A stretch of DNA of 64,000 nt, from the NCBI RefSeq assembly GCF_014650695.1, contig NZ_BMVL01000002.1, forward strand, positions 610,721 to 674,720, in the 5' to 3' direction. Made by a program: the position numbers and the translations under genes. How positions within the stretch are numbered: position 1 is the stretch's first letter; every line of letters begins with the position of its first letter. This document shows, in pieces, positions 8,303 through 16,816 of the stretch. The notes under the pieces are model-generated. The model was not told where the DNA came from. It did no database searches and worked only from the letters and a program-made list of their open reading frames with translations. Source of the DNA: Streptomyces avidinii (GTDB lineage Bacteria; Actinomycetota; Actinomycetes; Streptomycetales; Streptomycetaceae).

Positions 8303-9673
8303 ATGACACCCATGCTCGACGGCTGTACGCCCTGGCCCGAGGCGTTCGTCGACCGCTACTGGGCGGCCGGCCACTGGCGCGGCAACACGCTGGACAACCT
8401 GCTCCGCGGCTGGGCCCAGCGCCACGGGCCGCGGGCCGCGCTCGTGCACGGCGGCACCCGCATCACGTACGCGAACCTGAACCGGCGGGTGGACCGGATG
8501 GCCGCGGGGTTCCGGCTGCGCGGCCTGCGGCCCGGGCAGCGGGTCGTCGTCCAGCTGCCGAACGTGCCCGAGTTCGTCATCACCGTCTTCGCGCTGATGC
8601 GCAGTGGCGCGGTCCCCGTGCTCTGCCCGGTGACGCACCGGGCGGAGCAGGTGTCCCACCTCGTGCGGGTCAGCCAGGCCGTCGGCCACGTCGGGCCCGC
8701 TGCCCACCGGGGTTTCGACCTCACGGCGATGGCGGCGGACATCGCGGCCCGGGGGCCGTTCCTGCGGCGCGTGTTCACGCTGGAGGCGCCGGGTGAAGCG
8801 TCCCCGTACGGTGGGTTCACGATCGACGCGGCGGGCTGTCACTACTACCCCTTGGCGTCCGTCGACTCCCCGCCCGAGCGGCCGCTCGCGCAGAGCGCCG
8901 ATCACGTGGCGTTCTTCCTGCTCGGCGGCAATGCGGGCGCGGAGCCCGCCCTCGTACCGCGCACCCACAACGACTACGCCTACCAGGTGCGGGCCGCCGC
9001 AGAGCTGGTGTCGCTCACCGAGAACGACGTGTACCTGGCCGCGCTGCCCGCCGAGTCCAACTTCGCCCTCGGCTGCCCCGGCATCGTCGGTACCCTCTCG
9101 GTCGGCGGCACCGTGGTCCTCGTCGAGGACACGGAACCGGCCGTATGCCTGCCCGTCGTCGAACGGGAGCGGGTCACCGTCACGTCGCTGCCGCCCGCCG
9201 CCGCACAGCTCTGGCTCGACGCCGCAGCCACGGGTCGGGCCGCCGCCGACCTGAGCAGTCTGCGTCTCGTACAGATCGGCGGCGCCCCGCTGCCACGGGC
9301 GACCGCCGCACGCGTGGGCCCCGGGCTGGGATGCCGGCTGCAGCAGGTGGCCGGCCGGGCCGAGGGGCTGCTCACCCTCACCCGGCCCGCCGACCCCGAT
9401 ACGGTCGCGCTCACCACTCAGGGCCGCCCGCTCTCGCCCGAGGACGAGATCCGGGTGGTCGACGCGGATGGCAGGGACGTGCCCGACGGGGAGCCCGGCG
9501 AACTCCTCGCCCGCGGTCCAGGCACCCCGCGCGGCTACTACCGGGCGCCCGAGCGCAATGCGCGCTCCTTCACCACCGACGGGTACTTCCGCACGGGCGA
9601 CCTCGCACGGCGCACCCCGGACGGCAACGTGGTGGTGACCGGCCGCCTCCGGGACGTCCCGTTCGGCGTGTGA
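8303..9673 (+). CDS. aryl-AMP ligase (DhbE/EntE-like) lacking the C-terminal subdomain
   Basis: A 456-residue adenylate-forming enzyme whose closest visible relatives are 2,3-dihydroxybenzoate-AMP ligases: ITYANLNRRVDRMA, a degenerate phosphate loop FLLGGNAGAEPALVPRTHNDY, YLAALPAESNF, QQVAGRAEGL where the family has QQVFGMAEGL, and GYFRTGDL. The family normally runs to about 540 residues. Here the protein stops right after the hinge (VVVTGRLRD), so the swinging subdomain with the catalytic Lys is missing and no remnant follows in any frame. It may do a half reaction, bind only, or be dead. The start is the ATG at 8303 behind GAGGAAG; an in-frame ATG at 8186 would overlap the terminator. No carrier protein or siderophore genes lie nearby. 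Confidence 0.8.
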   Translation: MTPMLDGCTPWPEAFVDRYWAAGHWRGNTLDNLLRGWAQRHGPRAALVHGGTRITYANLNRRVDRMAAGFRLRGLRPGQRVVVQLPNVPEFVITVFALMRSGAVPVLCPVTHRAEQVSHLVRVSQAVGHVGPAAHRGFDLTAMAADIAARGPFLRRVFTLEAPGEASPYGGFTIDAAGCHYYPLASVDSPPERPLAQSADHVAFFLLGGNAGAEPALVPRTHNDYAYQVRAAAELVSLTENDVYLAALPAESNFALGCPGIVGTLSVGGTVVLVEDTEPAVCLPVVERERVTVTSLPPAAAQLWLDAAATGRAAADLSSLRLVQIGGAPLPRATAARVGPGLGCRLQQVAGRAEGLLTLTRPADPDTVALTTQGRPLSPEDEIRVVDADGRDVPDGEPGELLARGPGTPRGYYRAPERNARSFTTDGYFRTGDLARRTPDGNVVVTGRLRDVPFGV

Positions 9674-9702
9674 GGGCGGGGGGCCGGTGAAAGGATGCGT
9701 CG

Positions 9703-10233
9703 ATGCCGACACCGATGCCGATGGACCGCGAACCCATGGATCTCGGCGCGTACGTCGAACGGACGCGCAGCGGGCCGTGCTTCGTCTGCGCCTTCCTCGC
9801 CGGACACCCCGACTACGCGCACGAGACCGTCTTCGCGGACGAGCACCACGTGGCCTTCCTCGACCGCTGGCCGACGCTCCCCGGAAAGGTGCTGGTGGCC
9901 CCCAGGGCGCACATCGAGCATGCCGTCCGCGATCTGGACGCGGCGGCCTACACCCGGCTGATGCTCGTCGTCCGGGAGGTCGCCCTCGCGGTCGAGGACG
10001 TCCTGGACTGCGAGCGGACCTACCTGTACTCGCTCGGGAGCCGGCAGGGGAACGCCCACCTGCACTGGCACATCGCGGCGCTGCCGCCCGGGGTTCCGTA
10101 CGAGCAGCAGCAGTTCCACGCCCTGATGACCGAGAACGGCGTCCTGTCGCCGTCGCCCGAGGAGCAGGCCGGCATGGCGGGGCTCCTGCGCGCGGCCGTA
10201 ACCGCGCGCGGAGTCCTCGAACCGCCTCGGTGA
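9703..10233 (+). CDS. HIT family hydrolase
   Basis: A 176-residue histidine-triad protein. The N-terminal GPCFVCAFLAG and the C-terminal NAHLHWHIAALP mark the nucleotide-binding HIT fold; H-L-H-W-H is the catalytic triad with its nucleophilic His. Such enzymes cleave nucleoside phosphoramidates, dinucleoside polyphosphates or nucleotidyl sugars. The start is the ATG at 9703 behind GAAAGG. It lies 29 bases after the truncated ligase on the same strand, and converges with the next gene, leaving only 2 bases between stops. Confidence 0.9.
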   Translation: MPTPMPMDREPMDLGAYVERTRSGPCFVCAFLAGHPDYAHETVFADEHHVAFLDRWPTLPGKVLVAPRAHIEHAVRDLDAAAYTRLMLVVREVALAVEDVLDCERTYLYSLGSRQGNAHLHWHIAALPPGVPYEQQQFHALMTENGVLSPSPEEQAGMAGLLRAAVTARGVLEPPR

Positions 10234-10235
10234 GC

Positions 10236-10583
10236 TCAGGCTTCCGCGGCCGCGTGGTGGTGGTCGAGCTCCCACGCGTGGTGCTTGAACTCGTGGCGGA
10301 AGTCCGCGTGGTCCTCCCACTGGCGGGCGATTCCGCGCAGCACGTCCCAGTTGTGCTCCACCGACTGGTCGATGACGCGGCGCATGGCCGGCTCGGCGGA
10401 TTCCCGCTTCTCGATGAGGCCCTTGATGGCCGAGGCCTCGAGGACGGAGTTGCGCAGTGCGCGCAGTGCGCGGGAGGCGTCGTCCATGGCGAAGCCGTGT
10501 TCGCTGCCCGTCGCCTCGTCGAACAGCGGGGTGAGCCGCGCCTCGATGAATGCGGTGATCCGCTCGAAGTGCTGCACGTCCAT
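10236..10583 (-). CDS. DUF6221-like small protein, His-rich C-terminus
   Basis: A 115-residue, probably helical cytoplasmic protein ending in a His-rich segment with EFKHHAWELDHHHAAAEA. The pattern VLRGIARQWEDHADFRHEF resembles the C-terminal signature of the actinobacterial DUF6221 family, which has no known function. The start is the ATG at 10583, preceded by GGAGAGGGAG. The His cluster could bind metal. The family assignment is tentative. Confidence 0.7.
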   Translation of the reverse strand: MDVQHFERITAFIEARLTPLFDEATGSEHGFAMDDASRALRALRNSVLEASAIKGLIEKRESAEPAMRRVIDQSVEHNWDVLRGIARQWEDHADFRHEFKHHAWELDHHHAAAEA

Positions 10584-10720
10584 CGGGGGCTCCCTCTCCT
10601 GCCGGACCCATCACGTGGACCCGGCGTCTCCACTCGCTTCTGCTGTGCAGGGGCCCATTATCCAGCAGCCCCGTGATCTGTTTTGATGATCCACCGTGGG
10701 CAATCGACAAGGGGGGATCC

Positions 10721-11605
10721 ATGCAGGGGAACGCGTGGCTGACGGAGCGTTTCGAAGAGCACCGCTCTCATCTGCGAGCGGTGTCCTACCGCATGCTCGG
10801 TTCCCTCGCCGAGGCCGATGACGCGGTTCAGGAGACCTGGCTGCGCCTGAGCCGGTCCGACGTCAGCGAGGTGGAGAACCTCGGCGGATGGCTGACGACC
10901 GTCGTGTCGCGCGTGTGCCTGAACATGCTCCGCTCGCGCGACTCCCGGCGCGAGGACTCGATGGCCGCGTACCCCGCCGCCCCCGTCGGCAGCCGCGAGG
11001 ACACGGTCGACCCCGAGCAGGAGGCCGTGCTGGCCGACTCGGTCGGGCTCGCGCTGCTCGTGGTGCTCGACCGGCTCGCGCCCGCCGAACGGCTCGCGTT
11101 CGTACTCCACGATCTGTTCGCCGTGCCCTTCGACGAGATCGCCCCGCTGGTCGACAAGACCCCGGCGGCGACCCGTCAGCTCGCGAGCCGCGCCCGCCGC
11201 AGGGTCAAGGGGGCGCCGCTGGTGCCCGAGGCCGACCTGACCCGACGGCGCCACGTGGTGGAGGCCTTCCTCGCCGCGACCCGCGGCGGCAACTTCGACG
11301 CGCTCGTCGCCCTGCTCCACCCCGATGTGGTGCTCCGTGCCGACAAGGCCGTCGTCCCCACTCCCGCCCCGATCCTGTTGCGCGGCGCCGTCACCGTCGC
11401 CACGAGTGCGATGGCCGCCGTGCAGCGGGCGCGGGCCACGACGCCGGCCCTGGTCGACGGGACGGTCGGCCTGGCCATGGCACGGCTGGGACGGCTGTTC
11501 CTGGTCCTCGGTTTCACGATCGAGGACGGCCTGATCACGGAAATCGACCTCGTGGCGGAACCGGAGCGTCTCGGCTCGCTCGAACTCGCCGTGCTCGACG
11601 CCTGA
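10721..11605 (+). CDS. ECF sigma factor with SnoaL-like C-terminal domain (SigJ type)
   Basis: A 294-residue RNA polymerase sigma factor. Region 2 is visible as LRAVSYRMLGSLAEADDAVQ and WLRLSRSD, region 4 as LAPAERLAFVLHDLFAVPFDEI with the following helix-turn-helix, ending LASRARRRVKG. Residues about 180-294 form a SnoaL_2-like domain, as in ECF groups that lack an anti-sigma factor and use this tail for control. No anti-sigma gene is adjacent. The start is the ATG at 10721 after a GGGGGG stretch; the in-frame upstream ATG has no ribosome site. It is followed by heptamer repeats and a terminator. Confidence 0.9.
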   Translation: MQGNAWLTERFEEHRSHLRAVSYRMLGSLAEADDAVQETWLRLSRSDVSEVENLGGWLTTVVSRVCLNMLRSRDSRREDSMAAYPAAPVGSREDTVDPEQEAVLADSVGLALLVVLDRLAPAERLAFVLHDLFAVPFDEIAPLVDKTPAATRQLASRARRRVKGAPLVPEADLTRRRHVVEAFLAATRGGNFDALVALLHPDVVLRADKAVVPTPAPILLRGAVTVATSAMAAVQRARATTPALVDGTVGLAMARLGRLFLVLGFTIEDGLITEIDLVAEPERLGSLELAVLDA

Positions 11606-11628
11606 CATCCGGCTCCGGTGCCGACTCC

Positions 11629-11658
11629 GGTACCCGGCATCCGGCATCCGGCATCCGA
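11629..11658. repeat. heptamer tandem repeat (CCGGCAT)
   Basis: About four head-to-tail copies of a CCGGCAT heptamer lie just after the sigma-factor stop codon. Confidence 0.6.
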
Positions 11659-11682
11659 CGGACCGAAGCGGCCGTAGCGATT

Positions 11683-11717
11683 CCGTGCCGCGGCCGCCCC
11701 TTCTGGCCGCGGCACGG
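11683..11717 (+). terminator. terminator hairpin after sigma-factor gene
   Basis: A 13-bp perfect stem (arms 11683-11695 and 11705-11717) with a 9-base loop. Confidence 0.7.
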
Positions 11718-11735
11718 GGCTCGGATACTGGCGCC

Positions 11736-12931
11736 GTGACCGACTGCGTCAAGCACCTGCCCACAGCGGCGATACCGGAGGGCCCGGTCGCGGTGTGGGG
11801 TGTCGAGAGCACAGGGCGCTGGCTCCGGGCCGGCGTCCCGGCGGTGTTCTCGCCCGTCGCCGGCAGCCGGCTCCTCGTCGGCCCGGTCGTCGCCTCGATC
11901 CTGTTGACGGTCCGGCAGGGCGAGGAGGGGCGGACCTTCGCGACCACCGTCCTGCTGGCCGCACTGCCGTTCTGGTTCCGCTATCTGCCGGTGCCCGCCC
12001 TGCTCGCCGCGCTCGCCCTCGCGGCCGAGGCCGCCCGCACCCTCTCCGGCGCCCCCGGCACGGCGGGCACGGCCGGTCACGGCCTGGTCATCGCCCACGC
12101 CGCGTGGGCGTCCACCGGGGTGCTGCTCCGCCTGCACGCCCGCCGCCGCCAGCGCGAACCGGCCCTCGCCGCAGCCGGATCCGCCCGTTTCCCGCTGCCC
12201 GCCACGCTTCCGGCCGGGCACCTGCGCCGCGGACTGCCGGGCATCCTGCTCGGCTCCGTGTGCTGCCTCGCGGCCGCCCCGGCCCTCATCCGCCCCTACG
12301 GTCCCTTCGACGGGCGGTTGCTCGACGCGGCCCTGCTGGCCGCCGGTACCACGCTGCTCGGCCGCGGCCTGGCGTCGGGCCGGGCGGCGCGCCGCCTGCG
12401 GGCACGGCCGCAGCCCGCGCTCCTGGTCGGCGTACGGGCCGCCGCGTCAGGGCACAACTGGGTGTACCCGGACGCCGTCTCCACCGCCGGTCCGCCCCTG
12501 ATCTCCCACTTCCCACGGGTCCGGCACACCGTCACGGGGCAGCGGGTGCTGCTCGGCGGCTCCGAACGGACCCTGCGCACGACCCACCACGACGTCGACC
12601 CGGGCCGGGAGCCCTTCCAGGCCGTCCTGTACGGACCCGTGTACGAGGGGGCCGAGGTCGTCCTGGAGAGCGCCGCATACGAGCAGGGCGTCCGCCTCGT
12701 CCCGCGGGTCACGGCCGCCCCGCTGCTCCCCCGCCGGCGCCACGGGCTCAGCGAGTGGAAGCCGGCGGGCGGCTCGTACCGGGAGGCCGTACGGGAGCAG
12801 GCGCGCCGGGACGAGGAGCGCAGGCGCGAACGGGCGCGGGAACGGAGGAGTCGCGCGGCTCCGGCTCCTCCTCCGGGGGCGGCTGCGGAGGGGGATGCGG
12901 CGGCGGGTGCGGCGGCTGCGGGTGCGGCTGA
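11736..12931 (+). CDS. membrane protein with Ser/Gly/Cys-rich tail, frameshifted near 12850
   Basis: Unrecognised. Two hydrophobic regions (residues about 45-100 and 165-215) indicate a membrane protein, followed by a soluble part and a charged REQARRDEERRRERARERR helix. Near 12840-12855 the G/C-ending codon pattern moves to the frame one base back; that frame encodes SGSSSGGGCGGG then GCGG repeats and stops at 12931, a tail common on Streptomyces membrane proteins. Read without a shift, the frame runs to 13088 with T-ending codons and overlaps the GntR gene by 119 bases. One missing base, by mutation or assembly error, is the simplest explanation. The start is the GTG at 11736, with GATACT 7 bases ahead, so the transcript may be leaderless. 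Confidence 0.65.
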
Positions 12932-12969
12932 CCGGCCGACCGGTGCCCCCGGACCGGCGGTAGGGACCC

Positions 12970-13686
12970 TCAGGGAGCGAGCACGTCCAGTTCCTCCAGC
13001 GCGCCCACCGCGATCCGGCGGGTCAGTGCCTCGGCGCGCTCCGCGTCGCCCTCACGTACCGCCTCGGCCACCTGGACGTGCAGGGTGACGGCTGCGGGGT
13101 CGGGATCGTGGAACATCACCGCGTGTTCGGTGCGGCCCGTCAGGACCTCGGCGACGACGTCGCCGAGGCGGGCGAACATCTCGTTCCCGGAGGCGTTCAG
13201 CACGACGCGGTGGAAGGCGATGTCGTGCTGCAGATAGCCCTCCAGCTGGTGGCCGCGCGAGGTGCGGACCATGCCGAGGGCCGCCTCGGTCAGTTCGGCG
13301 CACTGCTGCGGCGTGGCCAGCCTCGCGGCGAGTCCCGCCGCGACCGGTTCGATCGCGGAGCGCAGCACGGTGAGGGAACGCAGCTGCCGGGGGCGGTCGG
13401 TGCCGGCCAGCCGCCAGCGGATCACCCGCGGGTCGTAGACGTTCCACTCGTCCGTGGGCCGCACCGTGACGCCGACCCGGCGGCGGGACTCGACGAGGTG
13501 CATCGACTCCAGGACGCGGACGACCTCCCGTACGACGGTGCGGGAGGCGTCGAAACGTTCGGCGATCTCGTCCGTGCGCAGGACGCTGCCGGGGAGGTAC
13601 TCCCCCGCCGTGATCGCGAGTCCGAGGGTGTCCAGCACGTGGGTGTGGAGCCCCTGCCCCTGTCCAGGACTGCCTTCGGTGGTCAT
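12970..13686 (-). CDS. FadR-subfamily GntR regulator, probable gluconate repressor
   Basis: A 238-residue regulator. The N-terminal winged helix carries LRTDEIAERFDASRTVVREVVRVLESMHLV, and the C-terminal part is an FCD ligand domain with conserved His residues (HDIAFHRVVLNASGN) that bind metal and sugar acid in this family. It is divergent from the gluconokinase and permease genes, so repression of gluconate use relieved by gluconate or its phosphate is the likely role. The start is set at the ATG at 13686; it has no close ribosome site, and a GTG at 13713 is an alternative. Confidence 0.85.
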   Translation of the reverse strand: MTTEGSPGQGQGLHTHVLDTLGLAITAGEYLPGSVLRTDEIAERFDASRTVVREVVRVLESMHLVESRRRVGVTVRPTDEWNVYDPRVIRWRLAGTDRPRQLRSLTVLRSAIEPVAAGLAARLATPQQCAELTEAALGMVRTSRGHQLEGYLQHDIAFHRVVLNASGNEMFARLGDVVAEVLTGRTEHAVMFHDPDPAAVTLHVQVAEAVREGDAERAEALTRRIAVGALEELDVLAP

Positions 13687-13742
13687 GGCGTAAGCGTACG
13701 GTGACGCCTCCACCCACAAAAGATGTGACGTTTCCGACCCGA

Positions 13743-13768
13743 TACTTGAATACGTAGTACTTAATGCG
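13743..13768. promoter_or_regulatory. direct repeat in the gntR/gntK intergenic region
   Basis: TACTTGAATACG (13743-13754) and TACTTAATGCG (13758-13768) form an imperfect direct repeat 15 bp apart in the only A/T-rich stretch between the divergent regulator and kinase genes. It is a candidate operator or promoter element for the GntR-type protein. Confidence 0.4.
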
Positions 13769-13817
13769 CTTCAGTGATGCCACACGAAACGATGTCGACG
13801 AGGACAGCGAGGTAGGC

Positions 13818-14339
13818 GTGAGCACCCAGCGCGTCATTGTGGTGATGGGCGTGGCCGGTACCGGCAAGACGACCGTGGGTCGGCTGCTCGCCGCGGCCCT
13901 CGGCGTTCCGTACGCGGAGGGCGATGCCTTCCACCCGGCGGCCAACGTCGCCAAGATGTCGGCCGGCACCCCGCTGGACGATTCCGACCGCGGGCCGTGG
14001 CTGGACGCCATCGGCGAGTGGATCCGCAACAGCGGCGAGCTGCGCGGGGGCGTCATCGCCGCCTCGGCCCTCAAGCGCGCCTATCGTGACCGGCTGCGCG
14101 CCGCGGCCCCGGGGGTCGTCTTCGTCCACCTCACCGGCGAGCGCGGGCTGATCGAGAAGCGCATGGCGGACCGCAGGGGCCATTTCATGCCCACCACCCT
14201 GCTGGATTCGCAGTTCGCCACGCTGGAGCCGCTCCAGGAGGACGAACCCGGCGTCGTCGTCGACGTGTCCGGAAGCTTCGAGGACGTCACCGAGCGGGCC
14301 CTGGCCGCGCTGCGCGGACTCCGCATACACGAGAACTGA
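13818..14339 (+). CDS. gntK: gluconokinase
   Basis: A 173-residue P-loop kinase (EC 2.7.1.12) that phosphorylates D-gluconate to 6-phosphogluconate for the pentose phosphate pathway. Walker A is GVAGTGKT (residues 11-18). The GDAFHPAANVAKMSAGTPLDD segment, ASALKRAYRDRLR and the MADRRGHFMPTTLLDSQFATLE lid are all characteristic. Length matches the family. The start is the GTG at 13818, behind GAGGACAGCGAGG; the ATG at 13764 would add 18 residues unlike the family. The permease gene follows after 12 bases, so the two are one operon. Confidence 0.95.
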   Translation: MSTQRVIVVMGVAGTGKTTVGRLLAAALGVPYAEGDAFHPAANVAKMSAGTPLDDSDRGPWLDAIGEWIRNSGELRGGVIAASALKRAYRDRLRAAAPGVVFVHLTGERGLIEKRMADRRGHFMPTTLLDSQFATLEPLQEDEPGVVVDVSGSFEDVTERALAALRGLRIHEN

Positions 14340-14351
14340 GGGAACGTCACC

Positions 14352-15749
14352 GTGACCGGTCTCAGCGTCGAGACTTTGGCAGCGGCCGCCACCGGACCGA
14401 TCACCTCGGCCGGCAACACCCGGCTCGGGATAGCCGTCCTGGCGGGCATAGCCGTCATCGTCCTGCTCATCACCCGCCTCAAGCTGCACGCCTTCCTGGC
14501 CCTGACGGTCGGGTCACTGGCCCTCGGGGTCTTCGCGGGCGCGCCGCTCGCCAAGACGATCGCCAGTTTCACCGCGGGACTCGGCGCCACGGTCGCGGGC
14601 GTCGGTGTACTGATCGCGCTCGGCGCGATCCTCGGCAAGCTGCTGGCCGACTCGGGCGGGGCGGACGAGATCGTGGACACGATCCTCGCCCGGGCCAAGG
14701 GCCGGGCCATGCCGTGGGCGATGGTGGTCATCGCCTCGGTGATCGGGCTGCCGCTCTTCTTCGAGGTCGGCATCGTGCTGCTGATCCCGGTGGTCCTGCT
14801 GGTGGCCAAGCGGGGGAACTACTCCCTGATGCGGATCGGCATCCCGGCGCTGGCCGGACTGTCGGTGATGCACGGGCTGGTCCCGCCGCACCCCGGACCG
14901 CTCGTCGCCATCGACGCGCTCGACGCCGACCTGGGGGTCACCCTCGGGCTCGGTGTGCTCGTGGCGCTCCCGACCGTGGTCATCGCCGGGCCGCTCTTCT
15001 CCCGGTACGCGGCGCGGTGGGTGGACATCCCGGCGCCGGAGCACATGATCGCGCCGCGCCCCTCGGCGGAGCCGGCGCACCGACCCCGGTTCGGGGCCAC
15101 GGTGTTCACCGTGCTGCTGCCGGTGGCCCTGATGCTCCTCAAGGCCCTGGTCGACATCGTGGTCGACGACCCCACCGATCCGGTGCAGCGCGTGACCGAT
15201 GTCGCGGGCTCCCCGATGATCGCGCTCCTCACCGCGGTGCTGGTGGGCATGGTCACCCTGGGCCGGGCGGCCGGCTTCACCCGGGCGCGCATCTCGACCA
15301 CGGTGGAGAAGTCCCTGGCCCCGATCGCGGGCATCCTGCTGATCGTGGGCGCGGGCGGCGGTTTCAAGCAGACGCTGATCGACGTGGGTGTGGGTCGGAT
15401 GATCCTGGACGTGTCGAAGGACTGGGCCGTTCCGACCCTGTTGCTGGCCTGGCTGATCGCCGTGGCGATCCGCCTGGCCACCGGCTCGGCGACGGTGGCC
15501 ACCATCTCGGCGGCCGGGCTCGTCGCCCCGCTCGCGGCGGACATGTCCACCACCGGGACCGCGCTGCTGGTCCTGGCCATCGGCTCCGGCTCCCTGTTCT
15601 TCAGCCACGTCAGCGACGCCGGCTTCTGGCTGGTCAAGGAGTACTTCGGGATGACCGTCGGTCAGACCCTGAAGACCTGGTCGGTGATGGAGACCATCAT
15701 CTCGGTGGTCGGCCTGGGCTTCGTCCTGCTGCTGTCACTCGTCCTGTAG
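14352..15749 (+). CDS. gntP: gluconate:H+ symporter
   Basis: A 465-residue GntP-family permease with about 12-14 hydrophobic segments. Family motifs include VIGLPLFFEVGIVLLIPVV and HGLVPPHPGPL in the first half, and the late segment with SGSLFFSHVSDAGFWLVKEY. It imports gluconate with protons. The start is the GTG at 14352 behind GAGGGAACG. It sits 12 bases downstream of gluconokinase and shares the divergent promoter region with the FadR-type regulator. Its last 15 bases overlap the end of the convergent gene on the other strand. Confidence 0.95.
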   Translation: MTGLSVETLAAAATGPITSAGNTRLGIAVLAGIAVIVLLITRLKLHAFLALTVGSLALGVFAGAPLAKTIASFTAGLGATVAGVGVLIALGAILGKLLADSGGADEIVDTILARAKGRAMPWAMVVIASVIGLPLFFEVGIVLLIPVVLLVAKRGNYSLMRIGIPALAGLSVMHGLVPPHPGPLVAIDALDADLGVTLGLGVLVALPTVVIAGPLFSRYAARWVDIPAPEHMIAPRPSAEPAHRPRFGATVFTVLLPVALMLLKALVDIVVDDPTDPVQRVTDVAGSPMIALLTAVLVGMVTLGRAAGFTRARISTTVEKSLAPIAGILLIVGAGGGFKQTLIDVGVGRMILDVSKDWAVPTLLLAWLIAVAIRLATGSATVATISAAGLVAPLAADMSTTGTALLVLAIGSGSLFFSHVSDAGFWLVKEYFGMTVGQTLKTWSVMETIISVVGLGFVLLLSLVL

Positions 15750-16724
15750 CCGGCCTGGCCCCCGGCCCTTCCCCCGGCCCTTCGCCCGGCCCTGCAACTG
15801 GGCGGCGGCCAGGGCGAAGCCGCCCGCGGCGGTCGCGCAGCGGGTCGCGAGCCTGGCGACCTCGGCGCGCAGGGCCTCGGCCTCCGGGCCGTGCCACTCC
15901 GGCGCCGCGGACACCCCGTGCAGCCGGAACGCATGGGTGCGCAGCGCCGCGGCGCGGCCGCTCAGACCGCCGTCCGGCGGTCGGGGCGCCGGACGCGTGG
16001 GGACCTGGGTGACGCGGCGGCGGGCCGTGCGGCCGGCGGGCGCGGGCCCCGTCGGGGGCCGTTCGGGCAGGCCCGGGCCGCGGTCGCAGAAGGCCCAGAA
16101 GGCGGCGCCGAGCCCGAGGACGGGTTCGGCGGTCTCGGCCCGGCCGGTGGCGACCTGCCAGCCGGCGTGATCGTTGAAGGGGTTGGCGTCGGTCAGTGCG
16201 TTCCAGGCGAGGATGTCGGCGAAGGACGGGGCCAGCAGGGAGAAGGCGTGCTCGGCGCCCCGCTCGCGCATGATGGCGCGGAACAGCCGCACGGCCTCCG
16301 CCTGGCGGCCCGCTCCGACGGCGCCGAGGACGGCGGCCGCGCCGGGATCGTCGAGGAGCTCGGGGCGGCCCGCACTCGCGGCCCTGATCCGGGCCTTCAG
16401 TCCGCAGACGGCGATGCTGATGGCGAGGCTCTCCCGGCCCGCGAGGATCCCGGCGAGCCGGCCGACCCGGGCGACGCCCCGGCCGCGCGGTGCCCAGCCG
16501 AGGCCCGCCGGGTCGGTGAGTGTCCGCACCAGGGTGCGCCAGCCGAGCCTGGTCCGGCCGCCCCGGGCGAGGGCGGCCGCGGGCAACCGGGCACCGAAGG
16601 CCAGGCCGGAGGCGTAGCGGGCGGCCTCGCCGACCGCGTCGGCGGCCTCGGCGAGTGAGCGGCACGGGGCGTCGAGCAGGTCGATGTCCGCGGCGGTGGA
16701 CGCGGAGGTCACGGCGTCGGGCAT
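15735..16724 (-). CDS. protein of unknown function, downstream of P450
   Basis: A 329-residue Ala-rich protein I do not recognise. It looks soluble and mainly helical up to residue about 240 (LLAPSFADILAWNALTDANPF and the preceding GAGRQAEAVRLFRAIMRERG are the most distinctive stretches). A Pro/Arg-rich linker and a further Ala-rich helix end in a GRAKGRGKGRG basic tail. The start is the ATG at 16724 behind CGAGGATG. It lies 92 bases after the P450 on the same strand, so the two are probably co-transcribed and may share a pathway. The 3' end overlaps gntP by 15 bases. Confidence 0.65.
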   Translation of the reverse strand: MPDAVTSASTAADIDLLDAPCRSLAEAADAVGEAARYASGLAFGARLPAAALARGGRTRLGWRTLVRTLTDPAGLGWAPRGRGVARVGRLAGILAGRESLAISIAVCGLKARIRAASAGRPELLDDPGAAAVLGAVGAGRQAEAVRLFRAIMRERGAEHAFSLLAPSFADILAWNALTDANPFNDHAGWQVATGRAETAEPVLGLGAAFWAFCDRGPGLPERPPTGPAPAGRTARRRVTQVPTRPAPRPPDGGLSGRAAALRTHAFRLHGVSAAPEWHGPEAEALRAEVARLATRCATAAGGFALAAAQLQGRAKGRGKGRGPGRLQDE

Positions 16725-16816
16725 GTCATCCTCGTGGGGGTCGGCAGAGGTTCGGGGCGGTCGGGTCCGGCAGCACCGGACGGGCAACGGCAAGGGGTCC
16801 GGTCCGACGTCCTTCG

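Noticed and set aside
3590..9673. Two adenylate-forming proteins considered as part of a siderophore or NRPS cluster
   Set aside because: No carrier, condensation, isochorismate or export genes accompany them, and both lack key catalytic residues.
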